In this document: one piece after another, positions 58,144 through 64,000 of the stretch
How the letters are laid out: each line of letters begins with the position of its first letter
Position numbering within the stretch: the first letter of the stretch is position 1
NCBI GenBank assembly: GCA_033961575.1
Contig: CM066735.1
Coordinates: 87,175,449-87,239,448 of the forward strand
Reading direction: 5' to 3'
DNA from: Aselliscus stoliczkanus
Lineage: Eukaryota; Chordata; Mammalia; Chiroptera; Hipposideridae
Length of the DNA stretch: 64,000 nucleotides
Position numbers and translations under genes: made by a program
Notes under the pieces: model-generated
What the model was told of the DNA's origin: nothing
Database searches by the model: none
The model's input: only the letters and a program-made list of their open reading frames with translations

Positions 58144-58632
58144 GTTATTTAGGTTCTTTTCCCAAGTAATTTCAAAATGGTGCAAACATTATTGTTGCAC
58201 ATACATCCTGGCACAAGTGCCAGAAGTTTAATTAACTACTCAAAGGTACGTTCAATTTAAATTCTGACAGTTATTTCCAACTCACCTTTTAACAGAGTTA
58301 TACCAATTTACATTTTGAGTGGATTTCTTGGGTCTCCTTTTAAGTGTCTTTATGATGTGATATTGGAGATATTTTCTCTCAATTTAGACACTCAGGACAC
58401 CTTGAAATGCAAACAGGACAGCCAAAGTGCAGAAGTCCACATGGGTCTTGTAAATGGCTGAAGGAGCAATGTCTACAATTACCAAAGATGGGAGGAGTTA
58501 CTGCCAGACGTATGTCTCACTTTCAAAGGTCTCTCATTATCCAGGAGTCTTGTGTTTGGATTTTTAGCAGTAAACAGATGTCTTCCCCATCAACATTCAT
58601 TATGCTCGTTTTCAAGTGTGCAAATGGAATTT
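58144..58632. other. Unassigned sequence
   Basis: A 75-codon plus frame at 58407-58634 has no splice support. No repeat is recognised. Confidence 0.4.
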
Positions 58633-58650
58633 AAAAATAACAAAAATCTT

Positions 58651-58766
58651 GGGCCAGCAGAGTGGTGCGGTGGTTAAGTGCTGGCTTAGGAAGCCAGCGG
58701 CCCTGGTTCAGGTCCCACATAGGAAGGCCAGTGACACTGCCCTCAAAAAATAAAATAAAATAAAAT
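58651..58766 (+). repeat. tRNA-derived SINE (short form), copy 8
   Basis: GGGCCAGCAGAGTGGTGCGG head, GGTTCAGGTCC B box, 'gtgacactgccctcaaaaaa' and an (AAAAT)n tail. Perfect 18-bp direct repeats AAAAATAACAAAAATCTT at 58633-58650 and 58767-58784. Confidence 0.93.
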
Positions 58767-58784
58767 AAAAATAACAAAAATCTT

Positions 58785-59462
58785 AGTAATCTTACTGGGA
58801 CACAGGAAAAACACAGGAAAACATATAATAGCCAAAACAGGTACCCTATCCTGGAAGGTTCTCAAATTTCATGAGTTTACTTCTCCCCATGAAAGGTTTA
58901 TTTCTTTTTCCCTTTGAGCTGTCTATGCCAACAACCTCAGAGTTCTTTGTAGCAGTATCTGGAAAACACCCTACTGATGCATGTATATGTATATGCTAAT
59001 TTCTGTTTAACTGTAGCAACAAGGCCACTGATGAAACTGGGGACAGATAGGTTCCACGGACTCATCTGTGCTATTTTGAAAGATATCCTCTCTCAGTGCA
59101 AAAAGCAACCAAATATATTCATAAGCAACAGCCATGAGAATGCCAGAAAATAAAACCAGAGATATACATACAGACAGCCTCCACACCAACACCATTCTGA
59201 AAATTCTGCCAACCTATTTCACTGAGAGATACCTTTATAAGAAATACCAATTTTTAGCAAAGATCATCCAAACATATGTAGTTTAAACACATTAGATGTT
59301 CTCCAGCCTTCATCTCCATTACTTGAGAGCAGCACATTATTGCCTTAGAACAGATACAGCACTGGAAAAATTGCCCAATTAATAGAGAGACACCAACTCT
59401 GGATTTGACGTGTACCTGGACAAAGCATCCAGCTTACTAATAGGGAAACATGGGGTACTTAC
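58785..59462. other. Unassigned sequence, intron if the adjacent exon is real
   Basis: Lies downstream (minus strand) of the candidate exon donor at 59457-59462. No other exon or repeat is recognised. The frame 59007-59195 (-) has no acceptor/donor pair that I can defend. Confidence 0.4.
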
Positions 59463-59636
59463 AGCAGGGTGTCCAGTGCAGTAGGTGTAGCTGGCATGGG
59501 ACTGGTAGTGCAAGCTTGCTCTTGGAAAGGAGTATGTATTCCAGGCTGGCTGGCTGCTGTTCCACTGGGAGCTGAAGCCGGGGCTCATAGTCACTCTTGA
59601 CTTACTCGTTTGATAGGCTCTCACTGTGGAGCTAGA
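59463..59636 (-). CDS. Candidate internal protein-coding exon, gene not recognised
   Basis: On the minus strand a pyrimidine-rich tract ends in TTCTTCTTGACAG (acceptor, 59637 upward), and the segment ends directly at GTAAGTACC (donor, 59457-59462). The enclosed 174 nt is exactly 58 codons, open in the frame starting at the first base (phase 0 to 0), and markedly GC-richer than the AT-rich flanks. The predicted peptide is rich in Ser, Tyr and Gln with aromatic repeats (SSQWNSSQPAWNTYSFPR, then HYQSHASYTYCTGHPA). It has no cysteine-pair fold, membrane segment or charged coil. Such composition is common in low-complexity activation or interaction regions, but I do not recognise the family and assign no function. 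The frame runs past the donor to a stop near 59379. No partner exon was found. Confidence 0.65.
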
Positions 59637-61734
59637 CTGTCAAGAAGAAAGGGATGCAATGTAAAGACAGCTGTGCATAAAACCCAAGTCAGCAACACAC
59701 ACACACACACACAGTATATCTCTATCAGCCTGCATTCTCCTGAATGATCACGGCACAAAACTCAGCTGGGTTAAGGGAAATGGCTGATGTCTTAAGAGGA
59801 GGCATTAAATATTGTTCTGATTAGGCTAAAAGTGTTTTCTCACTATTAGAATTTGGACTGGATCACAAAGCACCAAGGCTCACTGAAACTGATCTTACGG
59901 AAAACAGTTTTGTTTTTTTTCCCTAGATACAACATGCAACTCCATCCTTTAGAAATGAGATATGGTGTAGTAGTGACAGCAACAGTGATATTTTCAATTA
60001 CATAAATTTCCTTTCATCACAGCATTCATCTTAGAAATTCACCATTAGCCTCATCAGAATGCAGTAAACAAAGATCAGTTTATGGGGACTAGATTGAAGC
60101 ACAGGTTGGTTCTTGACACTAAATGGACTTCAAGTTTCATGAGACTATCGATCTCTTGTAGAAGACATCAGCAGAAATATCAATATATTCCAACATGTCA
60201 CCCCCTCCAATATCTAAAGACAGTAAAATGATGGATTTGGAATTGTCATTTACTCCCAATTGGCCCTACCAATGTAATTAAAAATAGAGGAATAGGGAAA
60301 TATCCATCAATTTGCCAAATGTTAAAATGTCTGCTTGTTCATAATTGCATATAGGGTAGAATGAACTAAAAACAAAAGTCGTTTGTATCTTCTATCCTTC
60401 TTTGTCCTCAGATGGCAATGACATGTAAGGCATATAATAGTTTCTTTTCAGAGAACACTTTCTATCATCAAATTGCAATAGCTACTTACCCAAGTAGCCC
60501 AGTAACTTTCACAATAAATTCTATTTATAAACCTGTGGACACATGCCAACTCAATCACTGGGAAAATGTGCTAATCTCATTGCCATTATATTCAGGAAAC
60601 TTAGTGGGGAAGAAACTTTTATCTGATACTGTGTTTCCCATTGAGCTAGATTCTGATACCATTAGATACTTAGAGGAACAACTTTTATGAAGGCGGATCT
60701 GGGCATCTTAGAGTAACCAAAGGAAAATAAGGACCTCAGTTAATTCAAAGGCACTAGGCAGGGCTGTTTAGCCTCAAAATATTTCGAAAGGGAAAAGAAA
60801 ACATAAATCAATGATTTACAGGTAAACAATTTAAAATATTTAAACCGAAAACTGGAGAACACAGCCTTGTTAAGGTAGACACATTTATTTGACTGTCACT
60901 GCCCATTGCCCTAACTGTGTGTGCCATCCACGGGTTCAATAGTCCCATGAGATGGACAGGTGCAGAAATGCAGAGGTATATATACACTACTGCATTGCTC
61001 CCCAAGACAAACCTGTGTTGGGAAAGTAATAGTGGACTTTTATAACATTAGGGTATTTGTGTTTGGTTCAAAGTATGGAAGCTCAGTACTATTACATTAA
61101 AAAACAAAACAAAATCTGTTATTTGTAACAGATATGCAGTCACTTTACAGACTAAATAAGCCTGCTCACAAAACTACCTTTGACCCTCAAAGTGTCTTGT
61201 TTTCTGCTCATCTATGGTCACTAAAATTAATCACTCTCACTAGTTTAGTAGATTGATTCTATAGGTAACTTTCTCAAAACTAGACATGATCTGGTTCTTT
61301 ATCTGTTTGCACATTTAGATTAGCTCAGGGAGGTTAAAATTCTTGCAAAAGCAGGCAGTGCATGCATAAGTAAGTTTGTAAATACCCTCCTCTCTTAGTT
61401 TAATTATGTTCCCAGATAGTTTCAGTCTCTCCTCAATGATTTCATTCAGGGTGGTCTTCCTCATGCAAATTTCTTTCTCTTCCTTTTTTGCAAAATGTAT
61501 GATGCTCAACGTGTGCCTCTTACTGGGTCCCATTCCTGATGCCTCTAGCTTATGCTGACCCCTTGGCTTCCTGCTCTCACATAGCTTTCATACAGTGCTC
61601 ACAATGCAGCTCAAACACTTTCCAATGTGAGTATGTTGTTTTCTATTGTTTCTCATGTATGGAAATTTCAGCTCTCCGATCAGGCTGAGAGTCTAATGAG
61701 GTCAAGATCCTGTATTGCCTTTTCAACAGCTCAA
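59637..61734. other. Unassigned sequence, intron if the adjacent exon is real
   Basis: Contains a short CA run (59694-59713) and otherwise few recognisable repeats; 60878-60980 has faint MIR-like wording. The 92-codon plus frame 60412-60690 follows a CTTTGTCCTCAG acceptor-like site but lacks a donor and lies opposite to the candidate exon. Confidence 0.4.
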
Positions 61735-61894
61735 GGAGTTTTCTTCCTCCTTGACCTCAGAAAGTTCTAACAGTGTTTATTCCCTCATCATTCAATAACC
61801 TTTCTCTTTGACTCCTTGACCATTCTGACAGCACCTTCTTATCTCACCTACTTGCATACCTTCCTTTTTGTTCTCTCTAAATGATATCTTTTGC
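61735..61894 (+). repeat. L2-like fragment left of an L1 insertion
   Basis: 'ttgacctcag', 'ttctctttgactccttgacc' and 'accttcttatctcacctac' are pyrimidine-rich L2 ORF-like wording that appears to resume right of the L1 at about 63660. Confidence 0.4.
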
Positions 61895-63650
61895 CAGGTG
61901 TACAGTTCTATAACATATTGTTTGTACATTGCATTGTGGGTTCACCACCCGAAGTCAAATCTTCTGATACTATATATTTGACCCCCTTTACCCTTTTTCA
62001 ACCTCCTCCCACCCTCTTCTTCCCCTCTGATAATGTCTATACTGTTGTCTGTGTCTATAAGTTTTTGTCTTGTTCGTATGTTGCCATCAGTTTTATATCT
62101 CACATATGAGTGAAATCATATGGTCCTCGGCTTATTTTTCCATCTGACTTATTTTGCTTAGCATGATATTCTCCAGGTCTACCCATGTTATAGCAAATGT
62201 CAGTATTTCATCTCTTCTTATGGCTGGAAAATATTTCCTTATATATATAGACCACATCTTCTTTATCCAATCGTCTTTCAAAAGACACTTTGTTTTCATG
62301 TCTTGGCCACCACAAATAATGCTGCAATGAACATAGGAGTTCATACGTCTTTATGAATAAATGTTTTCAATTTGGAGGGGGGGTAGATAACCAGAAGAGG
62401 GGTTGCTGGGTCATGTGGTAACTCTATTCTTAATTTTCTGAGGAACCTCCATATTGTTTTCCATGGTGGCTATACCAATTTTCATTCCACTAGCAGTGTA
62501 TGAGGGCTTTTTTTTCTCCACAGCCTCTCCAACACTTATTACTTGTCTTGTTGATAATAGCCATTCTAAAATGTATGAAGTGATATCTCATTGTGGTTTT
62601 GATTTGCAATTCCCCAATGTCTTGTGAAGTTGAACATCTTTTCATATATCTGTTGACTGTATGTCTTCTTGGGAGAAGTTCAGATTCTCTGTTCATTTAT
62701 TAAATTGGATTGTTTGTTGTTTTGTTGTTGAGTTGTATGAGTTCTTTATATATTTTGGATATTAACCCCCTTCCGAAGGTGTTGTTTTGAAATATCTTCT
62801 CCCATTTGGTTGGCTGTCTTTTTGTTTTGTTGATGGTTTCTTTTTGCTGTGCAGAAGCTTTTTAGTTTGATATAATTCCATTCATTTATTTTTGCTCTTA
62901 CTTCTCTTGCCTTTGAGGTCAAAGTCATAAAATCTTCTCTAAGAACAAGGTCCATAAATTTAGTACCTATGTCGTATACTATATATTTTACTGTTTCTAG
63001 TCTTATATTTAGGTCTTTGATTCATTTTGAGTTAATATTTATGTATGGTGACAAATAGCAGTCTAGTTTCATTCTTTTGCATGTGGCTTTTCAATTTTCC
63101 CAACACCATTTATTGAAGAGGCTTTTTTTTCTCCATTGTATATTTCTGGCTCTTTTGTTAAAAACTATTTGCCAATATATATGGGAGTTATTTCTGGGCT
63201 CTCAATTCTGTTCCATTAGTCTGTGTGTCTTTTTTCTGCCAATACCATGCAGTTTTGATTATGGTCGCTTTGTAATATAACTTGAAGTCAGGGAGTATGA
63301 TACCTCTGGCTAGGTCCTTTTTTCTCAGGAATGCTTTGGCTATTCAGGGTCTTATGTGGTGCCATACAAATCTGATGATCTTTTTGTTGTTGTTTTTCTA
63401 TTTCCTTAAAACATGCTTTTGGGATTTTGATGGGGATTACATTAAATCTTAAATTGCTTTCGATAATATGGCCATTTTAACTAAGTTGATTCTTCCAATT
63501 CTGAACACAGAATCTCTTTCCATTACCTGGTGTCTCCTTTAATGTCTTTTAATAATGTCTCGTAGTTTTCAGTGTATACACCCTTCAAATTCTTTGTTAA
63601 GTTTATTCCTAGGTATTTTGTTCTTTTTTGTGTTTTTTTTTTTTTGCAAT
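61895..63650 (-). mobile_element. 5'-truncated L1 LINE, antisense
   Basis: The left end is the 3' UTR in reverse ('gtacagttctataacatattg', 'gtgggttcaccacccgaagtc'). The reverse of the L1 3' part follows ('ccatggtggctataccaattttcattccactagcagtgtatgag'), and then the C-terminal part of ORF2 in reverse to about 63650 ('ttcttccaattctgaacacagaatctctttcc', 'ttcctaggtattttgttc'). Minus-strand frames of about 70 codons (62490-62696, 62746-62955) are surviving ORF2 pieces separated by stops and frameshifts. It lacks ORF1 and most of ORF2, so it is inactive. Confidence 0.92.
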
Positions 63651-63850
63651 TGCACAAAAAATGTTTCAGTTTTATTTCACTTCTTTTTCTGAAAGTTTAC
63701 TCTTTTACTTATCCTCCTTTGTACTCTTATTTATGACCAAAGCTTTAAGTATTGCTTCCAAGAAGATGACTCTCAGATGTAATTTAACAGTACAAACTCC
63801 CTCCTAAATTCTAGCCCCAAATCTTAAAATATCTGCAGGATATGGATGTA
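63651..63850 (+). repeat. L2-like fragment right of the L1 insertion
   Basis: 'gcttccaagaagatgactctcagatgtaatttaacag' and 'aactccctcctaaattctagcccc' resemble the L2 ORF phrase following that at 61735-61894. The L1 therefore likely inserted into one L2 copy. Confidence 0.4.
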
Positions 63851-64000
63851 TAACAAGCATTCACCACAAATGGAACCAAAGTTTAAATTATTGTGTATAA
63901 AATTAAGTGAATTAATCGTTTTACTCTAAAATTTCACCTCCCTATAATTTATTTATTCCTGATCATGTTATGGCAATATTTTGAAAAACCAATTGACTTG
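63851..64000. other. Unassigned sequence at window edge
   Basis: AT-rich sequence with no recognised feature; truncated by the window end. Confidence 0.5.

Noticed and set aside
60412..60690. 92-codon plus-strand frame preceded by a CAG acceptor-like site
   Set aside because: No donor at its end, strand opposite to the better exon at 59.5 kb, and composition like the AT-rich surroundings.
62490..62955. Minus-strand 68-69 codon frames as independent small genes
   Set aside because: They are L1 ORF2 C-terminal remnants within the antisense L1.

Overview
This is 64 kb of AT-rich nuclear DNA from a placental mammal. Most of it is intron or intergenic sequence filled with interspersed repeats. 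There is no operon-like gene organisation, CRISPR array, rRNA or free-standing tRNA gene. The oldest layer is mammal-wide: MIR, L2, L1M/HAL1-like pieces, MER5-type hAT elements and MaLR (ERVL-class) LTRs. Younger layers sit on top: a tRNA-derived SINE family with a GGGCCGGCC-type head (eight copies, nearly all with clear target-site duplications), a second SINE ending in CCCCAATAA, an ERV1-type provirus with a related solo LTR, and mariner deletion derivatives. This combination suggests a bat (Chiroptera). That is an inference from SINE style recalled from memory, and the family within bats is not resolved.

Only one segment looks like a real protein-coding exon: 59463-59636 on the minus strand. 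It is 174 nt (58 codons, phase 0/0), GC-richer than its surroundings, and bounded by a strong acceptor (pyrimidine tract plus CAG) and a perfect GTAAGT donor. I do not recognise the gene. If the exon is real, sequence on either side of it is intron, but no second exon was found, so how far the gene extends in the window is unknown.

Layout: 1-7.5 kb, mostly unique sequence with L2/MIR and an exact 62-bp tandem duplication. 7.5-13.6 kb, MaLR LTR, L1 3' UTR split by a solo ERV1 LTR, and three SINEs. 13.6-20.75 kb, decayed ERV1 provirus with two LTRs and two SINEs inside it. 20.8-21.4 kb, deleted mariner. 22-31.5 kb, L2/MIR/HAL1-like fragments, a long bipartite SINE and a hAT element. 31.6-33.8 kb, ERVL internal (pol to dUTPase) remnant split by a SINE. 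35.3-35.9 kb, second deleted mariner. 36-48.7 kb, sparse old repeats and microsatellites, with a MaLR LTR inserted in an L2 tail. 49.3-50.0 kb, a tiny TTAA-flanked piggyBac-like MITE beside a roughly 150-bp-armed inverted repeat. 50.7-58.8 kb, MIR, L2, hAT, LTR and SINE copies. 59.5 kb, the candidate exon. 61.7-63.9 kb, an antisense L1 apparently inserted into an L2 fragment.

I saw no undescribed multi-gene system. The items most worth a second look are the unidentified exon, the inverted repeat with its neighbouring 71-bp piggyBac-like relic, the two mariner copies that appear to share one internal deletion, and the short versus long bipartite SINE. Repeat names come from recognising consensus features by eye, and boundaries of old repeats are approximate.
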